Shown here piece by piece: positions 21,213 to 29,666 of a stretch of 64,000 nucleotides of DNA. This DNA comes from Methanobacteriales archaeon HGW-Methanobacteriales-1 (GTDB lineage: Archaea > Methanobacteriota > Methanobacteria > Methanobacteriales > Methanobacteriaceae): contig PGYO01000009.1 of the NCBI GenBank assembly GCA_002839705.1, positions 62,001 through 126,000 of the forward strand, read 5' to 3'. The notes beneath the pieces were generated by a model that saw only the letters and a list, made by a program, of their open reading frames with translations, was not told the origin of the DNA and did no database searches. The position numbers were made by a program, and so were the translations under genes. Each line of letters starts with the position of its first letter. Positions within the stretch are counted from its first letter, which is position 1.

Positions 21213-22250
21213 TTAGATTTTAATTGGTCTTGCTACCATGGAGCTTCTGCTGGCAAATGATGTCGTTTTATAGTTTCTTAATGTTACTTTTCCTATGAAT
21301 TTTTTGCCCATGATTCGAGGTAATGATTTGGCATAAATTTTATGACCTCTAAAAATTATATTATCTGGATGTCCACGATTTCTATGAACTAGCTTTCCAC
21401 CATCATAAGAAGCCCATACATTGATTTCAGTGGAACTATATATATTTTCTACTTTATAGGTAATTATATTTCGTCGGTTGACTCCCCATTTATCAGTACC
21501 GGCTAAATATAGGGCTTTAGATACGGGATTATATTTTTTAGCAGTAAATCTTCCTTGCCTATAATAACGAGGACTATTTGGTACACTCACATATTCTCCA
21601 TCTTTCATTTTAAATACTTTAACTTTAGATCTTCCAGAGTTATAGATAGCAATACCTACATTACCTCGGGGATCCTTAATAAGAAAATGACCCATTCCAA
21701 GTTTTCTTAGAAGTTTATAAGCTTTGTTAATATCTGTTTTGGTAATACGTCCTTTGACTGAAATTTTTCCGGCTAAGCTCTCCAGTTTCTTATTTATCCA
21801 GACCACATCCGGGCCACCAGTTGAAACAATCCATCCATTCTTAGATATTATGGTGTGGAAAAAGTATCCATTTACTAGCTTGTACTCTTTAATTGTTTCT
21901 TTCCCATACCATTTTACTTTCTTTATATAAAGATTTGCGGCATAGGTAGAGTCTCTTCTGTATGCAAAAACATCTAATCCTTTTTTAACATGTATTAATA
22001 CTGAACAACAACCACTTTCGGTTTTAATGGTATTTGTTTTTTGGAGTCCTGTGGAATTAATATTACTAGATTTGTTACTAGAGCTGCTATCACCTGAAAC
22101 ATTGGTTCCATTTATAATTTGATGAGTAGTATAATCAATAGAGCTATCTTTTGAATCATTGGCTGTAACATTGTCTGCAGCTGCAGCACTACCTATAAAA
22201 AATAATACCAGTAAAATAATTCCTATAATCACAATTGGTTTTCTGAAAAT
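21213..22250 (-). CDS. Secreted protein with Ntn-hydrolase-like (choloylglycine hydrolase-like) N-terminus
   Basis: About 345 residues with a signal peptide ending near GSAAAADN and a Ser/Asn-rich stretch, then GCCSVLIHVKKGLDVFAYRRDS. The pattern of a Cys followed some 10-15 residues later by GLxxFxxRxxD is that of cysteine Ntn-hydrolases (bile salt hydrolase, acyl-coenzyme A:6-APA acyltransferase), which would cleave amide bonds outside the cell. Similarity beyond this is faint and the C-terminal half is basic and unfamiliar. GTG at 22232 is the canonical start; an upstream ATT at 22248-22250 would restore a positive FRKP N-region. Function unproven. Confidence 0.6.
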   Translation of the reverse strand: MFRKPIVIIGIILLVLFFIGSAAAADNVTANDSKDSSIDYTTHQIINGTNVSGDSSSSNKSSNINSTGLQKTNTIKTESGCCSVLIHVKKGLDVFAYRRDSTYAANLYIKKVKWYGKETIKEYKLVNGYFFHTIISKNGWIVSTGGPDVVWINKKLESLAGKISVKGRITKTDINKAYKLLRKLGMGHFLIKDPRGNVGIAIYNSGRSKVKVFKMKDGEYVSVPNSPRYYRQGRFTAKKYNPVSKALYLAGTDKWGVNRRNIITYKVENIYSSTEINVWASYDGGKLVHRNRGHPDNIIFRGHKIYAKSLPRIMGKKFIGKVTLRNYKTTSFASRSSMVARPIKI

Positions 22251-22408
22251 TTTCCTTTCCCCCGATATAAATTTTCAATTTTAAAAATATTTATTGTAAT
22301 ATTAATTTCTCTTAAAACTATATAATAAAAACTATGTCTTATTTTATGAATATTTTTTAATATTAGAATAATTTTGAATAATAAATACCATATATTGGTG
22401 ACATTAAT

Positions 22409-22708
22409 TCACTTAAAAGATATTAAATTCTTTTGAATGTCCGTTTTATCCATTTTTTCAATTTCACTTTCCATTATTTTAATCCAGTTATAAATGCGCA
22501 GAGCATCAGTTGATGGGGAGTTTTTAGACCTATTATTAACTGAATCATCGGACACTTTTAATGCATTTTCCATGCATTTTTTCAGATTTAATTGAAATTT
22601 TAAAAACTCTTTTAATGAAAAAACTACCAATTCATCCCCTTCTTGAAAAATACTTTGTCTATGAAAAACCAGTTCATCATTTTTTAATTGGAGTTTTACA
22701 GATTTCAT
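22409..22708 (-). CDS. Small hypothetical protein
   Basis: 99 residues, soluble, Lys-rich, with predicted helical C-terminal half. The N-terminal layout (short K-rich strand, acidic GDELVVFSL, then a helix beginning KEFLKFQLNLKK) parallels that of the next gene upstream at 22769-23140 (EEDIVAFPLDELQVEMMRLK), so the two are probably distant paralogues. No function recognised. Confidence 0.6.
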   Translation of the reverse strand: MKSVKLQLKNDELVFHRQSIFQEGDELVVFSLKEFLKFQLNLKKCMENALKVSDDSVNNRSKNSPSTDALRIYNWIKIMESEIEKMDKTDIQKNLISFK

Positions 22709-22768
22709 TAAATCACTTTTTAATTCTGGATTAGCTAATTGATTATCATATTAAGAGTTTATATTAAA

Positions 22769-23140
22769 CTAAATTCCAATAATAGCTGGAACACTAGTCT
22801 TATCTTTACAAATTCTTTTTTTCTTTTTAATTTCAATTTCAGGCCATTTAAAGTTTTCAAGGGATGTTTGAGTCTTAAATTTCATCAAAGAGGTCATGAT
22901 TTTTGATGCTTTTTCCAGTTCATTTTTTGCTTTTCTAATTTCTCTTTTTTTAAATTTAACCTGGGATTTTTGAGCATTTGCCGTCATTTCACCAGATTTT
23001 TCTAAGTAGTATTTTAAACGCATCATTTCTACTTGCAATTCGTCTAAAGGAAAAGCAACAATGTCTTCTTCCTTATTAAAAGCACCTAAATTATAGCTGG
23101 TTGTGTAGTTTTTTTCCAGTTTCACAATTGCATACTTCAT
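22769..23140 (-). CDS. Small hypothetical protein, paralogue-like of the adjacent gene
   Basis: 123 residues with an N-terminal strand (MKYAIVKLEKNY), an acidic EEDIVAFPLDEL turn and a long Lys/Glu-rich helix likely to form a coiled coil (about 50-95). It ends in a very basic segment and VPAIIGI. Same strand as the gene at 22409, 60 bases apart, probably cotranscribed. I do not recognise the family. Confidence 0.6.
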   Translation of the reverse strand: MKYAIVKLEKNYTTSYNLGAFNKEEDIVAFPLDELQVEMMRLKYYLEKSGEMTANAQKSQVKFKKREIRKAKNELEKASKIMTSLMKFKTQTSLENFKWPEIEIKKKKRICKDKTSVPAIIGI

Positions 23141-23544
23141 TTTAATCTCTCAAATTGTAATTGATAATCTAATAGTAGTTTAAGAATAGAATAAAGGTAG
23201 ATTAAGAATTTAATTAATTAAATACTGCTTTTTTATCTATCAATCAAATAATATTATTTTTCAGATATTAGTGAATATGAATAATAGTTTTTAGGATATA
23301 TTAGAACTTGAGATAGAGAGCATTTGGAAAGTATTGAATTAAAAATGCGTTGAATTTTTTAAAATATTAATAAAAATTAAATCATTTTTTATTTGAACAT
23401 TTTTAGATAATTATTTGGACTAATAAAATCAAATAGGATAAGTACTTTATATATTATTAAATTATTTATCATATTTACCTGATATCTATAGAAAATATTT
23501 TATCTCGTCTGATTTAATGAATAAAAATTTATTTGGGGTGCATT
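23141..23544. other. AT-rich divergent intergenic region
   Basis: 404 bases between the small-protein pair and the REC-REC-glycosyltransferase gene. A TATA-like CTTTATATATT lies at 23445-23455. No gene or repeat seen. Confidence 0.45.
23445..23455 (+). promoter_or_regulatory. TATA-like element for the REC-REC-glycosyltransferase gene
   Basis: CTTTATATATT, about 95 bases upstream of the ATG at 23545; it would give a leader of roughly 70 bases. Called from consensus similarity and position only. Confidence 0.4.
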
Positions 23545-25740
23545 ATGGCGAAAGCAAATTTACTGGTAGTAGAAGATGAATTTATCACTGCTATGGATTT
23601 AGAAGAAAGGCTGGAAGAAATGGGATATAATGTACTTAAAATAGTTTCTTCTGGTGAAGATGCTATTAAATTTGCGGCTGAACTTCGTCCTGATTTGGTT
23701 TTAATGGATATAGTTCTACATGGAAACATAAATGGTACTGAAGCTGCTGAGAAGATAAATTCTCTGGAGATACCAGTAATTTTTTTAACGGCCTATAGTG
23801 ATGACAAAACACTCGCTAATGCTAAAAAAAGTAGTCCCTATGGATATATTGTTAAACCCTATGACAGCCCAGTTCTGGAAGTAAGTATAGAATCTGCTCT
23901 TAAAAAATATGCCTCAGATCAAAAAGAAATGGATCGAGTACGACTAAAAGCTATTGAAGAACCACAGTCTAATGAAAATAAAAAAGTGGCATCTAATTCC
24001 AAATCATTAGAAAATCATCCATTAAAAAGCCAGAAAACTAAATTAATGATAGTAGAAGATGAATTTATTACTTCTATGGATTTAAATGATAAATTAGAGG
24101 GAATGGGATATAATGTAGTTACTATGGCTGCATCAGGAAATCAGGCGGTTGAAAGGGCCAAAAAATTCAATCCAGATGTTGTTTTAATGGATATAGTTCT
24201 TCAAGGGGATATGGATGGTATTGAGGCTGCAGATCAAATAGGCCAATTAGGGATACCTGTGATTTTTTTAACAGCCCATGCCGATAAAGAAACTGTAGAG
24301 AGTGCATTAAAAACAGCTCCTTATGGCTATATGATAAAGCCCTTTGATGAAGATAAGCTTCACAGCACATTGGAAATAGCATTGGAAAAAAAAAGATCAG
24401 AAAAAGTTAAATATGAAAAATTAGGTGCTAAAATAAGTTCTAAGCAAGATGAACTGAAGATGGAAAAGACAGGAATCTTTTTTGTTTCTGCAATTTTTAT
24501 CTCGCTGGCTGCTTATGGATTCATAATTAAAGATATGACTTGGTTGGCCTATTTACTTTTTATTCCGGCTTGTTATAACATTTTTTTGTGTATTATAAGC
24601 TTAAAAAAACAAGAAAAACCTATTGAATTCGACAATCCACCTATGGTCAGTATTCTTATTCCAGCACACAATGAGGAAAATACTATTGAAAGATGTGTTG
24701 TGTCTCTTTCTGAAATGGATTACTATTTAAAGGGAGAAAAGAATTTTGAAATAATTGTTATAAATGATGGTTCTACTGATGATACGGGAAAAGTAATGGA
24801 AAATCTAAAAAATAAGGTTGATTGCTTGCGTATTGTCACTAGAAGACCTCCTAGATCAGGTAAGGGTAAAGGTTACGTTTTAAATGACGGAGTTAAAATG
24901 GCCAGAGGGGAAGCTATTGCTGTTTTTGATGCAGATTCCCGGGTTGATAGTGATTTTTTAAATAAGATTATTCCTTACCTTAATGGAGATAATGTGGTGG
25001 GTGTTCAATCCAGGGTTAGAATGTATAATAAAGATAGAAATCTTCTTACCGCCATGCAAGAAGCTGAATTTGCTATATTTGGGAATGTAATTTTAAGATC
25101 CCGTGATATAATGGGCAAAAATGGATTCTTAGGAGGTAATGGTCAGATAACCACCCGAAAAGTCATGGAAGAAATTGAGGGATGGGATGGCTTTGCGGTG
25201 ACTGAAGATTTAAATTTAAGCATTAAGCTAATGTTAAAAGGTTATAAAATTCGTTACTGTGGTGAAGCGGAAGTTTGGCAGGAAGCAGTTCCTTTCTGGA
25301 GGCCATTTTTCCGTCAAAGAGTTAGATGGGCCACCGGGAACTTGGAAACTCTTTTTGTGTATTTAGCCCCTATAATTGATGCGGATATTCCAATTTATAA
25401 AAAGATAGATTCCATACAGTATCTTTTCTTCCTTCTATTCATTGCCTTTGTGATGTTAGGATATATAGTAGTTATTTTAGATTTTGGATTAATATACTCC
25501 ATAAAAGTAAATATCCCCCTTGCTATTGGATTATTATCTACTGCTGCGTTTTTTCCCGGTGCTATACTTGGAATTTACCGGGATAAAGGGCGTGGAATTT
25601 TTAGTGCAGTTTTCACATCCATAAAATATTGGGCCTATTGCCTGTATTTGATACCATTGTTTTTTGCGTCTTTTGTGCACATGATTACTCGTAAAGACAG
25701 AACCTGGGCAAAAACTGATCACAGCGGTGATGAGGAATAA
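23545..25740 (+). CDS. REC-REC-glycosyltransferase family 2 fusion (regulated polysaccharide synthase)
   Basis: 731 residues. Two receiver domains come first: residues about 1-120 (Asp55, Lys104) and 165-285 (Asp216, Lys265). Two transmembrane helices (about 311-329, 333-352) lead to a GT2 catalytic domain of the cellulose/poly-GlcNAc synthase type, with Asp408 in VINDGS, DAD at 462-464, TED at 553-555 and QRVRW at 591-595. Three or so C-terminal helices complete the membrane channel. All catalytic signatures are intact. The ATG at 23545 has GGGGTG eight bases upstream; a TTG at 23533 does not. Phosphorylation of the receivers would be expected to gate polymer synthesis at the membrane. Confidence 0.92.
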   Translation: MAKANLLVVEDEFITAMDLEERLEEMGYNVLKIVSSGEDAIKFAAELRPDLVLMDIVLHGNINGTEAAEKINSLEIPVIFLTAYSDDKTLANAKKSSPYGYIVKPYDSPVLEVSIESALKKYASDQKEMDRVRLKAIEEPQSNENKKVASNSKSLENHPLKSQKTKLMIVEDEFITSMDLNDKLEGMGYNVVTMAASGNQAVERAKKFNPDVVLMDIVLQGDMDGIEAADQIGQLGIPVIFLTAHADKETVESALKTAPYGYMIKPFDEDKLHSTLEIALEKKRSEKVKYEKLGAKISSKQDELKMEKTGIFFVSAIFISLAAYGFIIKDMTWLAYLLFIPACYNIFLCIISLKKQEKPIEFDNPPMVSILIPAHNEENTIERCVVSLSEMDYYLKGEKNFEIIVINDGSTDDTGKVMENLKNKVDCLRIVTRRPPRSGKGKGYVLNDGVKMARGEAIAVFDADSRVDSDFLNKIIPYLNGDNVVGVQSRVRMYNKDRNLLTAMQEAEFAIFGNVILRSRDIMGKNGFLGGNGQITTRKVMEEIEGWDGFAVTEDLNLSIKLMLKGYKIRYCGEAEVWQEAVPFWRPFFRQRVRWATGNLETLFVYLAPIIDADIPIYKKIDSIQYLFFLLFIAFVMLGYIVVILDFGLIYSIKVNIPLAIGLLSTAAFFPGAILGIYRDKGRGIFSAVFTSIKYWAYCLYLIPLFFASFVHMITRKDRTWAKTDHSGDEE

Positions 25741-25849
25741 TTTCAATAATTAATTAGACGGGATTATTAATTAAAGATAGTAATGTTAATTAAATAGATA
25801 ATTGAATAGAATTATTTAAATTAGATTTATTTATTAAAAGGAGAAAAAT

Positions 25850-26551
25850 ATGAGTTTTTTTAATCCCGATTTGGAAGATGTGAGTCCATTGCAGAGAAAT
25901 CTGCTAAGAGTCATGCGAATATTTCTATTGATTTCAGGCATATATATTTTGATTTTCGGTGGAGCAAATGGTGCAGAGAGGATATTTGGTTTGTTAATTT
26001 TAGTCGCTCTGGCCATAATTAATGCCCCTGCATTTTTTACAGGCAATCATATAAGAGCCATACCCATAGAAATTGAACTATTGTTGTTAATGATGGTTTT
26101 GTTTGAGTTAGTAGGTGGTGATGCTTTAGGCCTCTATGTAAAATTACCACACTATGATAATTTCATGCACTTCATGCTACCCCTTTATGTGGCCTTGATT
26201 GGTATGATGCTGGTTTATACTGCTTATTTCTTTGGAAAACTAAAAGCTTCTCTTTCAGTGATGGCTGGTATAATTGTTTTACTTACCATTGGTCTGGGAG
26301 GAGTTTTAGAAATGGGTGAATATACCTACGACACTTATCTGGCTGATGGGCCTATAGGTGCGATTACAGGAAACACCCAGATGCAGGGTTCACCTACCCA
26401 GGACCCACTGGATGATACTATGAATGACCTATTCACTGATACTGCAGGAGCTATTGTAGGGGCCTTGATTGGAGTATTATTAATCCGGAGATATGAGAAA
26501 GAAGGTGGGCACTGGAAAGTGGCCGATGGGATTTCTAAAATGGGTGGATAG
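25850..26551 (+). CDS. DUF2238/YjdF-like membrane protein
   Basis: 233 residues with about six transmembrane helices. The blocks DNFMHFMLPLYVALIG, GGVLEMGEYTYDTYL and DPLDDTMNDLFTDTAGAIVGALIG match the DUF2238/YjdF family, integral membrane proteins with conserved acidic residues in or near the membrane. GGAG precedes the ATG. It follows the REC-REC-glycosyltransferase by 109 bases on the same strand, so it may be cotranscribed with it and support its envelope function; this is inference. Confidence 0.72.
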   Translation: MSFFNPDLEDVSPLQRNLLRVMRIFLLISGIYILIFGGANGAERIFGLLILVALAIINAPAFFTGNHIRAIPIEIELLLLMMVLFELVGGDALGLYVKLPHYDNFMHFMLPLYVALIGMMLVYTAYFFGKLKASLSVMAGIIVLLTIGLGGVLEMGEYTYDTYLADGPIGAITGNTQMQGSPTQDPLDDTMNDLFTDTAGAIVGALIGVLLIRRYEKEGGHWKVADGISKMGG

Positions 26552-26896
26552 TTTAAATTTAATTTAAATTTAAATAAATCCATTATATTTTTTATTTTAA
26601 GAATTTAAAAAGAAAAAATAGATAAAAATATTTATTTTAAAAAAATTTTTATCATTTTATTTTAATAAATAATTATTCTATTATTTAATTAAGGATTCCA
26701 TAGGCAATAATTGGGCCAAATGTGAATTCTACTAATTTATTCTAATTGAATTTATTTCGATAATAGTCCATTATTTCATGGTTTATGAAATATCAAAGTA
26801 ACTTATTAGAAACTCATAAATATGCTGTAAACTAATTAATTTATAATAAACCTATTGAAATACACGGATCATGATAAATAGCAGTAAGGGATAATC
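26552..26896. other. Intergenic region containing a nitroreductase remnant
   Basis: 345 bases upstream of the cation efflux gene. The first half contains the degenerate copy described separately at 26607-26745; the rest is AT-rich with no gene. Confidence 0.6.
26607..26745 (-). pseudogene. Decayed fragment of the ferredoxin-nitroreductase gene and its 3' flank
   Basis: Two adjoining pieces resemble separated parts of the gene at 27909-28712. The first (about 26607-26683) matches its downstream flank at about 27817-27893 with only small indels. The second (about 26684-26745) matches gene-internal sequence at about 28224-28285, sharing GATTCCATAGGCAATA and GTGAATTC with scattered substitutions and a 5-base deletion. 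Some 330 bases between them are missing. The fragment cannot encode a protein. It lies on the far side of the cation efflux gene in the same orientation as the intact gene. Confidence 0.7.
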
Positions 26897-27769
26897 ATGA
26901 ATGAAAATAATTACTACAAAAAAGTTAGGAATATCCTTATTTTTATCCTTTTTTTGAATTTGGCGGTTTCTGTGATCAAATTGGCATACGGGTGGTATAC
27001 TAATTCTTTGAGTATATTATCTGACGGGTTTCATTCTATGTTTGACGGAATTTCTAATGTAGTGGGCATTGTAGGAATAATGATTGCAGCCCGGCCACCT
27101 GATTCTGAACATCCTTATGGACATGGTAAGTTTGAAACTTTGGCTTCATTGGGGATAGCTGTTTTATTATTTTTTACTTGCTTTGAAATATTTCAATCGG
27201 CCATAAACCGGCTTTTCAATCCCTCAACGCCAGATATTACCACCGTAAGTTTTTTAGTTATGGGAATTACTATTGCCATTAATATATGGGTTTCATGGTA
27301 TGAAAATAAACAGGGTAAAAAATTAGGCAGCACCATATTAATTGCAGATTCATTACATACTCGAAGCGATATTTATGCATCTATAGCTGTTATTTTTGGG
27401 TTTATAATGATTAAATTAGGTTATGTGATGGCAGACCCTATTATTGCTATTTTAATCGCATTATTAATTGCCCGTGCTGGAATAAAGATTATTATCAATA
27501 GTTCAGAAATTTTAATGGATAAAGCACCTTTAGATAAAGAATCCGTCCGAGAAATTGTTAATTCAGTAAAAAATGTAAAAGATTGTCATAAAATAAGAAC
27601 CAGAGGACCAGCTTCTTCTATTTATGTAGATTTGCACATTGTTTTGGAATCAGATTTTACATTGGAAGAAGCACACGATATTGCCCATAAAGTGGAATAT
27701 AAACTTAAAACTTCTATAACTGGTATAAACGATGTCACGGTTCATGTAGATCCATGCAAAGAAACTTAA
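26897..27769 (+). CDS. Cation diffusion facilitator family transporter
   Basis: 290 residues, typical length for CDF metal/proton antiporters that export Zn, Fe, Mn, Co or similar divalent metals. Six transmembrane helices fill about residues 10-205. The helix-2 site is SDGFHSMFD and the helix-5 site is DSLHTRSD, both in the HxxxD form. A C-terminal cytoplasmic domain of about 80 residues contains the usual histidines (RTRGPASSIYVDLHIVL, VTVHVDPC). It stands alone, flanked by intact and decayed nitroreductase sequence. Metal specificity cannot be read from the sequence. Confidence 0.9.
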   Translation: MNENNYYKKVRNILIFILFLNLAVSVIKLAYGWYTNSLSILSDGFHSMFDGISNVVGIVGIMIAARPPDSEHPYGHGKFETLASLGIAVLLFFTCFEIFQSAINRLFNPSTPDITTVSFLVMGITIAINIWVSWYENKQGKKLGSTILIADSLHTRSDIYASIAVIFGFIMIKLGYVMADPIIAILIALLIARAGIKIIINSSEILMDKAPLDKESVREIVNSVKNVKDCHKIRTRGPASSIYVDLHIVLESDFTLEEAHDIAHKVEYKLKTSITGINDVTVHVDPCKET

Positions 27770-27908
27770 ATTATTGCTATTAGATAAAATATGAATAAAT
27801 TAAACAGATTCAAATTTAAAGAAAAAATGATAAAAATATTTATTTTAAAAAATTTTTAATTTTATTTTAATAAATAATATTCTATTATTATATCTCATTA
27901 TTTTTCAA

Positions 27909-28712
27909 TTAAATATATTTAACAGATAATTTTTCTCTTTTAGGAACTCTATAAAACGTACAATCAGGATATCCGACCATTAAAGCTCCAATAAATATCT
28001 CATTTTCTTTTAATCCTAAAAATTCTCTAATAGGTTTAAAATCTGAGGCCATCTTTAAAAAACCAGCCCAACAGGAACCTAAATCAAATGAAGGCAAGGC
28101 CAGTTCTAAATGACTTAGGGCAATTACTCCATCAGTCACGGCACTGCCTTGATTATCATGGGCCGTGGCAATAAAAACATGCGGAGCACCTCTCAAAATA
28201 GGATCTGATCCTGTTTTTGAAACTTTAATTAAAGATTCCATAGGCAATACCTGGGCTAAAGGTGAATTCGATTCTACTAATTCTTCCATCCATTGAATAC
28301 AAAGTCCGGCCAGAACTTTCACTTTTTCCGGATCTTCAATTATTATCCAGTTAATAGGCTGCTGATTAACTCCAGATGGGGCAAAACGGACAATATCCAT
28401 AACTTCTTCAATTGTTTTCCGAGGTATGGTGTTCTTTTTGTAGTTTCTAATAGACCTGCGGTTTCTCATGTAGTTTCCCATATCTTCGGGGGAAATTTCA
28501 GAAGAAATATTTACTAAAGGAGGTTCTAAATTAGGCCCAGATATATCAATGGCTCCTTCTGAACATCCTGCTTCGCAGTGGCCACAGCTGGAACACGAGG
28601 TTTCAGGTATTGTTTGAGGATAATTATTCATTTCTATATGGCCCAGGGGGCAGTTAGAGGCACAACTTCCACAGGAATTACATTTACTTTGATCTAGATT
28701 GAATTGGGACAT
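27909..28712 (-). CDS. Nitroreductase with N-terminal 2[4Fe-4S] ferredoxin domain
   Basis: 267 residues. The N-terminus holds two cysteine clusters (Cys11, 14, 17, 21 and Cys40, 43, 46, 50) of a bacterial-type ferredoxin. From about residue 80 a flavin-binding nitroreductase domain follows, with MRNRRSIRNYK, RFAPSGVNQQPINW and a C-terminal GALMVGYPD segment. Fusion of a ferredoxin to a nitroreductase lets a FMN enzyme draw electrons from low-potential ferredoxin pools, common in anaerobes. Substrate unknown. A degenerate partial copy lies 1.2 kb away at 26607-26745. Confidence 0.9.
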   Translation of the reverse strand: MSQFNLDQSKCNSCGSCASNCPLGHIEMNNYPQTIPETSCSSCGHCEAGCSEGAIDISGPNLEPPLVNISSEISPEDMGNYMRNRRSIRNYKKNTIPRKTIEEVMDIVRFAPSGVNQQPINWIIIEDPEKVKVLAGLCIQWMEELVESNSPLAQVLPMESLIKVSKTGSDPILRGAPHVFIATAHDNQGSAVTDGVIALSHLELALPSFDLGSCWAGFLKMASDFKPIREFLGLKENEIFIGALMVGYPDCTFYRVPKREKLSVKYI

Positions 28713-29089
28713 TTTTTCATCTCGGATTAGTTATTGAGAAAATGATTTAGATTAATACCTGAAATTCAGTAAATTAAATATTAACTTTTATTTTTTAATT
28801 AAGCATTAATAATTTAATATATATTTCTAATATGAATAACTATTAGAATATTTTGAAAAATAGGGATAGCCATAAGAATAATTAAAATAATTTTTTCATG
28901 GTTTAAATTAAAATTAGAATAATTTTATTAATTTAAAAATAGTTTTATAAAAATAATTGAATTAGAATGAATTAATAAATGGTAAATAATTACATGAAAT
29001 TTTATTTAAAATAAACTCTAATAACTATAATAATAGATGAGGAGAGTTACCCTCCTTAAAGGAAAGTCCTCTGCAAATTAATTTATAAA
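28713..29089. other. AT-rich region with a short GC-richer dyad at its end
   Basis: 377 bases between the nitroreductase start and the small basic protein. It is almost pure A/T except for 29038-29074, which contains mutually complementary GAGGA/TCCTC and CCTCC/GGAG elements just past the stop codon of the small gene. No gene seen. Confidence 0.45.
29038..29074 (-). terminator. Possible structured 3' end of the small basic protein gene
   Basis: Starting 16 bases past the stop codon on the minus strand, GAGGA and TCCTC can pair around an inner segment with further alternatives (TCCTT with AAGGA, GGAG with CTCC). This is the only GC-richer non-coding segment in the neighbourhood. It may be a terminator hairpin or a structured mRNA end. 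Confidence 0.3.
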
Positions 29090-29182
29090 CTAATGCTTAA
29101 CTCCTCTTCCTCTTTTACTTCCAGCTTTCCTATATCGGGATTTTGGCCTGGTTCTTTTATTGGTTCCTTTGACTTTGGACAT
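29090..29182 (-). CDS. 30-residue highly basic protein
   Basis: An ATG at 29182 preceded by a perfect GGAGGTGA (ten bases from the GG of the GGTG core to the ATG) opens a 30-codon frame encoding MSKVKGTNKRTRPKSRYRKA plus ten more residues, ending TAG. About 40 percent of residues are Lys or Arg and nearly all others are small and polar, the composition of a small ribosome-associated or RNA/DNA-binding protein. I recall tiny basic proteins of unknown function (DUF5350-type) in Methanobacteria but cannot confirm the match. Monocistronic, with a possible structured 3' end. Confidence 0.75.
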   Translation of the reverse strand: MSKVKGTNKRTRPKSRYRKAGSKRGRGVKH

Positions 29183-29666
29183 ATTTTTCACCTCCAAACT
29201 ATTAATTTTATTATTTATTTAAGAGCATGAATCTAAATTTTAATTACACACTCAATTTGATTTTAACATAAATATGATAATATCAACTTTATTATTAATT
29301 AGCGATTAAGGAAATAATAATTACTTTAACACACTAATATTTGTTCTTTGATATCTTTTTTAATAATTACTTATATACTTTACCTATTTGCTTTTAAATA
29401 GCCATACATAAGAAGTTTAAGGGCAGGATATATTAAATTCAAATTTAAAAATTTAATCATTACTTACTTATCATATGTCTATAATTTACTTATCTTAAAA
29501 GGATTACCTTATTAGGATTGCTTATCCATTATTTAATAAAAATATTTTTTAAATAATTATCAGTATTTCATTTTAGTATTTATTAAAAAAGAATTTGTAT
29601 TTAATTTAATTTTTTATATATTTGTTATTGTTTTAAAAAACTGAATATTGTTATTTAATTAAATAT
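29183..29666. other. AT-rich intergenic region
   Basis: 484 bases between acetyl-CoA synthetase (ending 29667, minus) and the small basic protein start. It should contain the promoter of the latter. No gene, repeat or stable structure seen. Confidence 0.4.

Noticed and set aside
29059-29072. AAAGGAAAGTCCTC resembles the conserved GAGGAAAGUCC element of RNase P RNA
   Set aside because: The surrounding sequence is short, A/T-only and has none of the other conserved RNase P regions; chance similarity within a small dyad.
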